Source of the DNA: Sneathiella aquimaris
Lineage (GTDB): Bacteria; Pseudomonadota; Alphaproteobacteria; Sneathiellales; Sneathiellaceae
Reading direction: 5' to 3'
Length of the DNA: 64,000 nucleotides
Assembly: GCF_026409565.1 (NCBI RefSeq)
Contig: NZ_CP112881.1
Coordinates: 124,001 to 188,000 of the forward strand
Positions 16,027 through 24,185 of this stretch are shown piece by piece. The number at the start of each line of letters is the position of its first letter. Within the stretch, counting starts at the first letter, position 1. The notes beneath the pieces are model-generated. The model searched no databases. It was given only the letters and a program-made list of their open reading frames with translations, and was not told the origin of the DNA. A program made the position numbers and the translations under genes.

Positions 16027-18209
16027 TTTCGTAGTAACCTTAAGCCATTGCCAACCACCAACAAACTTGCGCCCATGTCGGCAAACACTGCCATCCACAT
16101 GGTCGCATCGCCTGTGATAGTAAGGACGAGGAAGACAGCTTTAATACCGAGCGCCAGGGCAATATTCTGCGTAAGCACATGGGCTGTTGTTCGAGACAAA
16201 CGTATAAAAGTAGGAATTTTGCGTAAATCATCGTCCATTAAAGCGACGTCGGCGGTTTCAATTGCCGTATCCGTGCCAGCAGCGCCCATGGCAAACCCAA
16301 TATCAGCTCGCGCCATCGCCGGTGCATCATTGATACCGTCGCCAACCATTCCGGTTTTTCCTTCCGCCGACAGCAACTCAACTTCTCGCAACTTATCCTC
16401 AGGCAGCAAATTACCCTTGATACGGTCGATACCAACCTGATTGGAAATAGACGCCGCAGTATATGCGTTGTCTCCGGTAAGCATCATTGTACTTACACCC
16501 AAAGCATGTAATTCAGCGACGGCCTCTCGGCTCGTTTCTTTAACAGTATCAGCGACCGCAAATAGGGCTTCTACATTGCCATCATTGACAAGCATGACAA
16601 CTGTTTTTCCCTGTTTTTCCAAGGCAAAGAGTGTTGCCTCAAATTCTGTCGTGATAACCCCCAATTCCTTTAACAGACGCAGGTTCCCGAGATGATATGT
16701 CCTCCCTTCGATGACGCCGCGCACCCCTCGGCCCGGCAGTGCCATGAATTCACCGACGTCTTGAAAACGAAGCCCATCTTGTTTGGCGACTAAGGCAATT
16801 GCGCGGGAGACAGGATGATCAGAGCGATCCCCCAGACTGGCGGCAATTTGCTGTGTTTTGGTGGGGTCCGCCCCGCCCCATGCCATTACCTCCGTTTGAA
16901 CCGGCTTGCCATGTGTGAGTGTCCCGGTTTTATCAAGCGCCAACCATTTGAGCTTCCGACCATCTTCCAGATACACACCACCCTTAATCAAGATGCCATG
17001 TCGGGCAGCTGCCGCCAGACCGCTTACAATAGTGACCGGCGTTGAGATAACCAAAGCGCAAGGACAGGCTATCACCAGCAATACAAGTGCCTTGTAAACT
17101 GAATCTAACCATGTCGCTTCAAACAGCAAGGGGGGAAAGACGGCCACCATCAAAGCAAGTATAAATATCACAGGGGTATAAATTCGTGCGAATTTGTCGA
17201 CAAACCGTTGAGTGGGGGCACGGCTACCTTGCGCATCTTCGACCGCGTGAAGAATACGTGCTAATGTCGAGTCACTTGCGGCAGATGTAACCTTATATTC
17301 CAGTGAGCCAGATTGGTTGACGGTTCCTGCAAAGACAAGATCGCCCTCCGCCTTCTCGATGGGCAAGCTTTCCCCGGTGATGAGCGCTTGATCCACAGTC
17401 GAAAAACCCTGCATAACGACGCCATCAAGGGCGATCCTCTCACCTGGTTTAACGCGGGCAAGACTTCCAATCGTGACTGACTTCGCATCAATATCTTCCC
17501 AGCTGCCGTCCTGCTGCTGAATTGTAGCTTGTTCCGGAGCAAGGTCCATTAATCCTCGAATGGCATTTCGAGCGCGATCCAGTGATTTGGCTTCAATGAC
17601 TTCCGCCAAGGCAAACAAAACCATTACCATGGCAGCTTCAGGCCAATGTCCGATAAGGACAGCTCCAGTAACTGCGATAGACATCAATGCATTTATATTG
17701 AGGTTGAAGTTTTTAAGGGCAATCCAGCCCTTCTTGTAAGTCGGCAATCCGCCGCCTGCAATGGCGACACTGGCGAGTAGTATCACCAGCCAATTACTGT
17801 CTCCATTGAACCAGTAAACAAATTCTGATAGCGCGGCCATAATACCCGACAACGTCAGCGCCCAAAGCGTAGTATCGGACTTAGGTTTAGAAGGCTCTGC
17901 GCTACCTTCCTCTTGCAATTTTGCCTCAAACCCCAAGGACTTTAGTGCGGCTAGGATTTCAGGAAGAACATTATTCCCATGGCCGACTTTCAGTTTGCGT
18001 TGGATTAGATTGAAATCCAGCGATGCCACGCCGTCTATTTTGTCAAGTTTGGTACGGATCAATTTTTCTTCGGTCGGACAATCCATGTTCTCGATGCTCA
18101 ACGTTGTGACTTTTTCTGCCATATGGGACTCCAGAGAAAAGCGGGTTATTTCTGACGTTTCATTATTTGATTGTACGTCATAGCGGTCCTTGGCTTTTCT
18201 CTCACGCAT
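16023..18209 (-). CDS. Zn/Cd/Pb-exporting P1B-type ATPase
   Basis: The 728-residue protein has an N-terminal heavy-metal domain with MDCPTEE (C44), six or more membrane helices, the CPC transport motif near residue 383, the phosphorylation motif DKTGTLTHG near 425, and the hinge VGDGINDAPAMARADIG. The MDCPTEE type of metal domain and CPC place it with Zn2+/Cd2+/Pb2+ exporters. Two starts are possible: ATG 18209 with AAGGAG five to six bases upstream, and ATG 18122 with GGAG, which starts the conserved domain directly. It overlaps lspA by four bases and lies downstream of a MerR-type promoter. Confidence 0.93.
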   Translation of the reverse strand: MRERKAKDRYDVQSNNETSEITRFSLESHMAEKVTTLSIENMDCPTEEKLIRTKLDKIDGVASLDFNLIQRKLKVGHGNNVLPEILAALKSLGFEAKLQEEGSAEPSKPKSDTTLWALTLSGIMAALSEFVYWFNGDSNWLVILLASVAIAGGGLPTYKKGWIALKNFNLNINALMSIAVTGAVLIGHWPEAAMVMVLFALAEVIEAKSLDRARNAIRGLMDLAPEQATIQQQDGSWEDIDAKSVTIGSLARVKPGERIALDGVVMQGFSTVDQALITGESLPIEKAEGDLVFAGTVNQSGSLEYKVTSAASDSTLARILHAVEDAQGSRAPTQRFVDKFARIYTPVIFILALMVAVFPPLLFEATWLDSVYKALVLLVIACPCALVISTPVTIVSGLAAAARHGILIKGGVYLEDGRKLKWLALDKTGTLTHGKPVQTEVMAWGGADPTKTQQIAASLGDRSDHPVSRAIALVAKQDGLRFQDVGEFMALPGRGVRGVIEGRTYHLGNLRLLKELGVITTEFEATLFALEKQGKTVVMLVNDGNVEALFAVADTVKETSREAVAELHALGVSTMMLTGDNAYTAASISNQVGIDRIKGNLLPEDKLREVELLSAEGKTGMVGDGINDAPAMARADIGFAMGAAGTDTAIETADVALMDDDLRKIPTFIRLSRTTAHVLTQNIALALGIKAVFLVLTITGDATMWMAVFADMGASLLVVGNGLRLLRK

Positions 18210-18244
18210 GGCAACTCCTTGCCTAAGTAGATCAGATCTTACGG

Positions 18245-18275
18245 ATTGTAATACCTCTAGTAACTATAGGGTCAA
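18245..18275 (-). promoter_or_regulatory. MerR-type promoter/operator for the metal ATPase operon
   Basis: On the minus strand TTGACC (18270-18275) and TACAAT (18245-18250) form -35 and -10 boxes with a 19-base spacer, which is the overlong spacing that MerR regulators untwist. The spacer carries the dyad CTATAG-N4-TAGAGG, nearly identical to the operator known from pbr/zntA-type promoters. This predicts induction of the ATPase-lspA operon by Zn, Cd or Pb through the MerR regulator at 18520-18939. Confidence 0.85.
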
Positions 18276-18519
18276 TAGGTTTTTTTGATGCTTCAGAAGA
18301 TCGTGAGATCATGGGTCCATCATTTCAAAATATCTTTAAATATCTTGGTCATCTGTATTTATTTCAGCGCAGTTTCTCCAATCCAAACGGAGGTGTCAGG
18401 TAGGGCGTTTGCCGCACAATGGCAATCGAGCTATATTTCATGAGAGGATCTCCACATGTCCGCTGAATTCAGGGCTTGCTATGACCGGAAGGAATATCGA
18501 CAACGTTATGTCAACGATT

Positions 18520-18939
18520 TCAATCTAAATGATCACTCTCACAGAGATTATGCTTTGAAAGCGATTCAATTACATAACATTTCCCAACATTGTTGCCGGA
18601 GCATTTAGTGGCGATACGGGATAATTCCTTTTCCAGGCCCTTCAATTGTTTAATACGAGTCCTTATTGCGGCGAGGTGATTATTAGCAATTTTATTCGCT
18701 TCCACACACGATTTTTCTGGACTATTGCTCAGCTCCACTAGTTCCTTAATATCACTAATACTTAAACCAAGATCACGAGAATGCTTAATAAAAGACAGCC
18801 GATCGATACCATACTTATGGTAGCGCCTCTGATTTCCTTCAGAGCGCTCAGGTGTTTCTATAAGCCCCATTTGTTCATAGTACCGAATAGTTGGGATTTT
18901 TACACCTGTGTGTCGCGAAAGCTCGCCTATGGAATACAT
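18520..18939 (-). CDS. MerR-family heavy-metal regulator
   Basis: The 139-residue protein starts MYSIGELSRHTGVKIPTIRY, the MerR winged HTH, followed by the dimerisation helix. Metal-ligand cysteines are at C78 (EKSCVEAN), C113, C121 and C133 (TKCSGNNVGKC, NLC). This C-terminal cysteine pattern is typical of Zn/Cd/Pb-responsive MerR proteins. It lies upstream of and in the same direction as the ATPase gene; the 310-base gap between them contains the operator. It should activate that promoter when metal is bound. Confidence 0.85.
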   Translation of the reverse strand: MYSIGELSRHTGVKIPTIRYYEQMGLIETPERSEGNQRRYHKYGIDRLSFIKHSRDLGLSISDIKELVELSNSPEKSCVEANKIANNHLAAIRTRIKQLKGLEKELSRIATKCSGNNVGKCYVIESLSKHNLCESDHLD

Positions 18940-19145
18940 CTGGAACTTCCCTAAATCTATGGTTGATGGCGAAATCGAATGGCGTCAGCTTAAAAGCAAC
19001 ACTTCATACCAATCCATTTTTGAGCCGTATGCATTAAAACAATACATAATATGTGCAAGTAAAAGTTATCAACAACAAAACGGCTTACCTTGGGCTTCTA
19101 TTTCCTAGCCAATTGCACTAAGTATTGGAAATTCAGAGATAAATG

Positions 19146-19949
19146 GGTGTTGTCACATTAACTTTGTGGCGAGAAAATTAATGATGATCTAATCTCGATC
19201 AATGCAAAATATCTCCTATTCCCGGCATCGTTTCCCGCCCCACATCATTCAACATGCTGTTTGGTTGTATGCTCGTTTTACGCTGAGCTACCGGGATGTT
19301 GAAGATCTGTTGGCCGAACGAGGTTTGGATATTTCCGACGAAACCGTTCGTAGATGGTTTTTCAAATTTGGCGAACCAATTGCCAGTAACCTGAGACCTA
19401 CCCGCCCTACTCCCAATGATATTTGGCATTTGGATGAAATGGTGATCGTTATTCGACGAAAACGCCATTTTCTCTGGCGGGCGGTTGATAGAGAAGGTGA
19501 AGTATTGGATTTCCTCGTACAATCAAAGCGAAACACAAAAGCTGCCTTGAAATTAAAGCGTAAATTATTGAAGAAACAGGGCTTTGCACCAACGCAAATC
19601 GTGACAGATAAGCTGAGACCATATCACAAGGCATTTCGAACCTTAGGCTTAACTGCTGAGCATATCGACAACAAGAGATCGAACAATCGAGCCGAGAATT
19701 CACATCTTTCTGTTCGGCGAAGAGAGCGAAAAATGCAACGGTTCAAATCACCAGGATCTGCCCAGAGATTTCTCAATGTTCATTCCGCCGCCCACAATAG
19801 CTTTTACGTTCAACGTCACCTATTAAACCGAACTTACCTCAAGGAATGTCGCGCCGAAGCATTTAGCGTTTGGGAAACTGCAAGTACCGCTGCCTAAATA
19901 TTGTTACTTCAGTTTCATCACGCCTGTCATAAGTTAATGGGACAATGCC
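19146..19949 (+). mobile_element. Intact IS6-family insertion sequence
   Basis: GGTGTTGTCACATTAACTT at 19146-19164 and its inverted partner AAGTTAATGGGACAATGCC at 19931-19949 differ at two bases and bound an 804-base element with one full transposase gene. No 8-base target duplication is visible next to the ends. A decayed copy of its transposase lies at 6905-7136 and a lone end at 6065-6083. Confidence 0.88.
19202..19897 (+). CDS. IS6-family transposase
   Basis: The 231-residue protein is full length for the family. It has the N-terminal FPPHIIQHAVWLYARFTLSY and ERGLDISDETVRRWFFKFG helix-turn-helix region and the DDE catalytic residues in DIWHLDEMVIVI, QIVTDKLRPYHK and NRAENSHLSVRRRE. It catalyses replicative transposition and cointegrate formation. 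No frameshift is seen, so this is the only IS6 copy in the window likely to be active. Confidence 0.92.
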   Translation: MQNISYSRHRFPPHIIQHAVWLYARFTLSYRDVEDLLAERGLDISDETVRRWFFKFGEPIASNLRPTRPTPNDIWHLDEMVIVIRRKRHFLWRAVDREGEVLDFLVQSKRNTKAALKLKRKLLKKQGFAPTQIVTDKLRPYHKAFRTLGLTAEHIDNKRSNNRAENSHLSVRRRERKMQRFKSPGSAQRFLNVHSAAHNSFYVQRHLLNRTYLKECRAEAFSVWETASTAA

Positions 19950-19967
19950 TTCAAAACAACGACGGAC

Positions 19968-20008
19968 GAGGGCGCTCTATCTTATAAAAGGTGAGCGCCC
20001 TCTTTTTT
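19968..20008 (+). terminator. Rho-independent terminator
   Basis: GAGGGCGCTC at 19968-19977 pairs with GAGCGCCCTC at 19993-20002 across 15 bases, followed by six T residues. It lies just outside the IS6 element, before sucA, and probably belonged to a gene displaced by the insertion. Confidence 0.88.
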
Positions 20009-20104
20009 ACACAGCACTCAGATTCTGCTTTTTTAACAAGGGCATCTGTTGACACTGGACGAGAGTTCTAACTCATGCATTCTATGGGTGGGGTAATACC
20101 CCTG

Positions 20105-20142
20105 CGGGCATTGTCATCTATGGACGCCCCTGACAATGCCTA
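20105..20142. repeat. Inverted repeat resembling IS ends
   Basis: GGCATTGTCA at 20105-20114 is mirrored by TGACAATGCC at 20130-20139. The arms resemble the outer bases of the IS6-type ends in this window, and the interior (GGACGCCCCT) recalls the repeated sequence at 7137 and 24139. It could be two abutting element ends. Confidence 0.45.
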
Positions 20143-20235
20143 GTGGACAACTAACTCGTTAAGTGAATACACTTTGGCGAGAGTGTATTAATCCGTTGAT
20201 TACCCAATAAATCGACCGCAATTGAGGCCAAAATC

Positions 20236-22908
20236 ATGTACTTCCAATATGCCGGCGAAAGCGCTTTTTTTCTTGATCTTTATGCACGCTATAGGCGTGA
20301 CCCCACGTCAGTCCCGCAAGACTGGCGCTTGCATTTCGAAGGATATGATGGTGACAGCACAGCGGATCCGGCGGCGGCACCTTCCTCAGAGCTGGGCGAT
20401 TTCCTGACTGAGGCTTATCGTGAGTATGGCCATAAGGAAGCTAACCTCGATCCGTTGGGGTTGACGCGGCGTGTGCAATCCAGGCGTCTAGACGCCGCGC
20501 GGTCGCTGGTTGAAGGGCAGACACTCGAAGTCCGTCTGGCGGGGGTTCAGAAGCAACTTGGGGCCCAACAAGCTATTGACGAGTTGGCCAAGCTATATGC
20601 GGGAAATGTTTCTTTGCAGGCTGCGCATATCGATGATCCCGAACAGCGCGACTGGCTCTTTGATGCCTACGAGGATGAAATTTCTCAAAATCCAGATGAA
20701 GGAAGCATGTCGCGTGCACTTGAGGCTGTTGTTCTGGCAGATGAATTCGAAAAGACGCTGAAGAAAAAGTGGCCCGCAAAGAAAAGGTTTGGCAGTGAAG
20801 GTTCAGAAGCGACTATGGTACTTTTAGGCGAAGCTTTTCACGTGGCGAATTCCACCGGTTATCGTGAAGCTGTGATTGGTGGTATGCATCGGGGACGTCT
20901 CGCCTCGTTGGCGACAGTGTTCGGAAAAGACTTGTCGAGGCTGATCGCCGAGATCAAGGGCGTGGACGTAACCGAAGGCGATCACAGTTTTACCGGAGAT
21001 GTTCCTTATCACAACGGTTTGCGTGCCACTATCGATATCGACGGGTGCGACTTCGAGGTGCGGGTTCTGCCACATCCGTCGCATCTGACGGTAGTCGCTC
21101 CGGTGGCGCTCGGCGCGGCCCGCGCGCGCGAAGAAATTCGTAGGGACGGCAAGGTACTTTCCCTGCTTATGCACACCGATGCCGCGTTCGCGGGTCAGGG
21201 TCTGGTCAGTGAATTGCTACAGATGGATGGTCTTACAGGATATTCGACCGGCGGGGCGATCCACATTGTCGTCAACAACCAGATCGGATTCACGACGCTG
21301 CCCGATGAAGGTCGCTCGACGCCTCACCCAACTGACATCGGCCTCGCCTATGGTTTGCCGATCTTCCATGTGAATGGTGACAATCCACTGGCCGCCGCTG
21401 CGATAATGCGCGTCGCGGTTGCATGGCGGAATCACACCGGTAAAGGCTCACTCATCAATCTGGTCTGCTATCGCCGCAATGGCCACAACGAACTGGACGA
21501 GCCACGCTTTACGCAGCCGCAGATCTGGTCAGTAGTCGACAAGCATCCGGCGAATGCGGTCAGCTGTACGGCGATGGTCAAAGCAAAATCGGCGAGCGCG
21601 GTTAACAAAGCGGAAACCGCACGCCGGGCATTCGCTGGCCGGCTCGAAGCTGTGTTCCAACGGAGTGAGTTATCTAACAAGCACAACGGTCCGGATGAAA
21701 CTATAGTATTTCCGGCCACTAGGGCGCCATCCGTTAGCGAAGGTAAAACTGGAGTTGCACTGGATCAATTGCAAAAAATTGCATCGGTGACTACTGAATT
21801 ACCGAAGGGCTACGAAGTCCACCCGAAAGTAGCTTCGTTTTACAAAGCGCGACGGAACAGCCTCCTGCCGGGTGGCGAAATAAACATGGCAACCGCCGAA
21901 GCCATGGCATATGCGACGCTTCTGGCCGAAGGAACATCGGTGCGTATGAGTGGCCAAGACTCCGTGCGGGGTACGTTTACTCAGCGTCACTTTGCCGTAC
22001 ACGATCAGGCAACAGGCGCCTCAATGTTCCCGCTTGAGCAATGTGTGGCAGATGGTGCACGATTTGACGCCATCAACTCGCCGCTGATCGAATATGGTGT
22101 GCTATCGTTTGAATACGGCGTGAGCCTGGCTGATCCAGACCGCCTAGTGGTGTGGGAAGCGCAATTTGGCGACTTTCTGAATGGTGCACAGATCGTCGTG
22201 GACCAATTCATTGTCACGGCTAAAGCCAAATGGCGGATGGACTCATCGCTGGTAATTTCACTGCCACACGGTTTAGAGGGGCAGGGGCCCGACCACTCCT
22301 CTGCTCGGATCGAGCGCATTCTCCAAAGTGCGGTCGATGACAACATGTATGTCGCCAATCCTTCGACACCGGCGAACCTATTCCATCTGCTTCGCCGCCA
22401 ACAGCGCGGTGATAGCAGACGCCCACTATTTCTGATTTCGCCCAAGTCCCTACTGCGTCTGAAGGCCTGCGTCTCAAAAATCCAAGATTTTGATGATGAC
22501 ACTGAATTCCAGCCGGTGATTGAGACGCCAGCGCCTGCCAAGACTCGCCGGATCGTAATGTGCAGCGGCAAGATCTACTACGCGCTTGCTCAGTCGGTCG
22601 AAGCGAACGGGCCCGATGGCATTTATTTCGTTAGGGTGGAAGAGCTTTATCCTTTCCCAGAGGTGAAGATCGCCAAAATTTTGAAAAAGCACGCTGGAGT
22701 AGAACTGGTGTGGTGTCAGGAAGAAGCGCGTAATCAGGGCGCTTATAATCATGTTAAAGACCAGATCGCGGCGATAGCGCCTGAGCAGAAACTGTGGTTC
22801 GTAGGCCGGCCGCGCATGGCTGCTGCCGCCGGTGGTTCGATCGATAGGCATGAGATTGAGCAGGCTGCGCTTATTGATCTGGCACTTAATGGATCATTCG
22901 ATGCCTGA
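20236..22908 (+). CDS. sucA: 2-oxoglutarate dehydrogenase E1 component-like
   Basis: The 890-residue thiamine-diphosphate enzyme starts QYAGESAFFLDLYARYRRDP, the family's N-terminal segment that docks to E2. It continues with the thiamine-binding GGMHRGRLASLATVFGKDLS, GDVPYHNG, and the GGAIHIVVNNQIGFTT block. The transketolase-like part has RMSGQDSVRGTFTQRH and the C-terminal EEARNQGAYNHVKDQIAAIA. It decarboxylates 2-oxoglutarate and passes succinyl to a lipoyl E2. It is slightly shorter than usual (about 930-990). No sucB or lpd follows, and some expected residues look altered (for example ISLPHGLEGQGPDHSSARIE is kept, but VDKHPANAVSC is unusual), so this may be a second, accessory copy. A GAGG precedes the ATG. 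Confidence 0.88.
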   Translation: MYFQYAGESAFFLDLYARYRRDPTSVPQDWRLHFEGYDGDSTADPAAAPSSELGDFLTEAYREYGHKEANLDPLGLTRRVQSRRLDAARSLVEGQTLEVRLAGVQKQLGAQQAIDELAKLYAGNVSLQAAHIDDPEQRDWLFDAYEDEISQNPDEGSMSRALEAVVLADEFEKTLKKKWPAKKRFGSEGSEATMVLLGEAFHVANSTGYREAVIGGMHRGRLASLATVFGKDLSRLIAEIKGVDVTEGDHSFTGDVPYHNGLRATIDIDGCDFEVRVLPHPSHLTVVAPVALGAARAREEIRRDGKVLSLLMHTDAAFAGQGLVSELLQMDGLTGYSTGGAIHIVVNNQIGFTTLPDEGRSTPHPTDIGLAYGLPIFHVNGDNPLAAAAIMRVAVAWRNHTGKGSLINLVCYRRNGHNELDEPRFTQPQIWSVVDKHPANAVSCTAMVKAKSASAVNKAETARRAFAGRLEAVFQRSELSNKHNGPDETIVFPATRAPSVSEGKTGVALDQLQKIASVTTELPKGYEVHPKVASFYKARRNSLLPGGEINMATAEAMAYATLLAEGTSVRMSGQDSVRGTFTQRHFAVHDQATGASMFPLEQCVADGARFDAINSPLIEYGVLSFEYGVSLADPDRLVVWEAQFGDFLNGAQIVVDQFIVTAKAKWRMDSSLVISLPHGLEGQGPDHSSARIERILQSAVDDNMYVANPSTPANLFHLLRRQQRGDSRRPLFLISPKSLLRLKACVSKIQDFDDDTEFQPVIETPAPAKTRRIVMCSGKIYYALAQSVEANGPDGIYFVRVEELYPFPEVKIAKILKKHAGVELVWCQEEARNQGAYNHVKDQIAAIAPEQKLWFVGRPRMAAAAGGSIDRHEIEQAALIDLALNGSFDA

Positions 22909-23193
22909 ATGGCTGGCCAGATAGAAGATAAGTTAAGAGATGAACAGTGCAACAAAATAGAGAGTGGAACGTGCCATCGTATATTCCTACAGGATTGTTT
23001 TAGGCAGTCTCCTTTTCATACTGCACTCGAAATCGCTCAGTGTGAGGTAGGTGCGTTCGAGGCGATACGAGGCAGCGGTTGATCAACCCGCGGCACGTAT
23101 ATTTGTTTCATATGATTTTTCGCGGATATAGTTAATTGCATCACGAATTGAATGGTTTGTCCAGACTTTGGAGAAAGCGGTTCAACAGTAGAA
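22909..23193. other. Gap between sucA and the RraA-like gene
   Basis: No gene or terminator with a clear T-run is seen between these convergent genes. Confidence 0.4.
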
Positions 23194-23826
23194 TCATGCG
23201 TGGCGCAACGAGGCAGATATCTGAGAGAAGGTTTCGCCCGCGTCCAACCGCTCCATAAAGCGCTCGTCTCGTGCGTGCAGCTCTTCGGCCTTTGATAGTA
23301 CTTCTTCTGCACGTTCTTTTGGCAGTACCACTGTACCGGTATCATCGATGATTACGAGATCACCCACACACACATCGACACCGCCACAAGTGACTGGTTC
23401 ATCCATCGACATGACCTTCGCACGCCCCTTCCCGGAACGGGGGGTTCGATATTTCGCCGCGACGGTCAAACCAGAAGCGCAAATTTCCTCTAGATCGCGG
23501 CAACCCCCGTCGATCACCACGCCCGCAGCTTTACGTTGTGTCAATACCCTACTAGCCAGGCCTCCAAATGTTGAGACATCCACTCCGCCCATTGCAACGA
23601 CCAGAACTTCGCCTTCAGACACAGCATCAAAGCCGACGCCAACCTTGAAATCCTCAAACGGAAAGGCGCCATAAGCGGCCGTCTTTTCAAGCATTGTCCG
23701 CGCGAAGCCTACTATTCGCCCGGCACCGCTCTGACGCTGTATGCCCGACATAATGCCAGGCAGGCCCAGATCATCCAGAGCATCGGCAAGTGTTGCAGTA
23801 GCCAGAATTTTTGCGCGTTCAATCAT
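23194..23826 (-). CDS. RraA-like / 4-hydroxy-4-methyl-2-oxoglutarate aldolase family protein
   Basis: The 210-residue protein has the family's TATLADALDDLG start, GRIVGFARTM, VAMGGVDVSTFGGLASRVL and the VIDGGCRDLEEICASGLTVA motif with the metal/substrate-binding Arg-Asp. The C-terminus VIIDDTGTVVLPKERAEEVL matches. Family members are either class II aldolases cleaving 4-hydroxy-4-methyl- or 4-carboxy-4-hydroxy-2-oxoacids, or RraA, an RNase E inhibitor. The conserved RDxxE suits an aldolase. It converges on a sucA-like gene, and a 2-oxoglutarate semialdehyde dehydrogenase remnant lies at the window start, so a remnant oxo-acid catabolic locus is possible. Confidence 0.85.
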   Translation of the reverse strand: MIERAKILATATLADALDDLGLPGIMSGIQRQSGAGRIVGFARTMLEKTAAYGAFPFEDFKVGVGFDAVSEGEVLVVAMGGVDVSTFGGLASRVLTQRKAAGVVIDGGCRDLEEICASGLTVAAKYRTPRSGKGRAKVMSMDEPVTCGGVDVCVGDLVIIDDTGTVVLPKERAEEVLSKAEELHARDERFMERLDAGETFSQISASLRHA

Positions 23827-23893
23827 TTTAGTCGGCTCCCAATTTGGTAGCCAGATGCAGAATCACGCGTGATAGCATCTGGTGTGTTGTCTT

Positions 23894-23944
23894 TTCATCT
23901 TCTTCCCTTAACGGTTATTACGATGAATCAGAAATCCTCTGTCT
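23894..23944 (+). repeat. Left arm of an imperfect inverted repeat around umuDC and the nuclease gene
   Basis: TTCATCTTC, then ATTACGATGAATCAGAAATC and CTCT, recur inverted at 26810-26862 with roughly four bases in five identical. The arms enclose umuC, umuD and the thermonuclease-like gene, about 2.9 kb. Confidence 0.55.
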
Positions 23945-24097
23945 TCGGATGGCTTGCCACCATTGCCCTCGATACAACTTCTCCTTTTCCAAAACGGTGG
24001 TTATTTACTATTCTTTCATGGAAAGCAGTAATCAGATGGCGTCTATCCCTAACCTTTGTTGCGCCCATTTGGCAAGGTCAATAATTGAGTCTCACAC

Positions 24098-24139
24098 ATA
24101 TAAATTCACCTTGCTAAAGGGGTGCCATCCAGACATGAC
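24098..24139 (-). repeat. Element-end sequence, inverted copy of 7137-7180
   Basis: Read on the minus strand, this begins GCGTTGTCATGTCTGGATGG and goes on to CCCCTTTAGCAAGGTGAATT, differing from the copy at 7137 at very few positions. The copy at 7137 adjoins a truncated IS110 element, so this may be a remnant of the same element type. Confidence 0.6.
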
Positions 24140-24185
24140 AACGCCCAAAAGGGAGCTTATGGTTAGGTTTATCAATCAGATATTT

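Larger units (their letters stand above)
23827..24185. other. Repeat-bearing gap left of umuC
   Basis: No gene is supported. It carries one arm of an inverted repeat around umuDC (23894-23944) and a copy of an element-end sequence (24098-24139). Confidence 0.45.
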
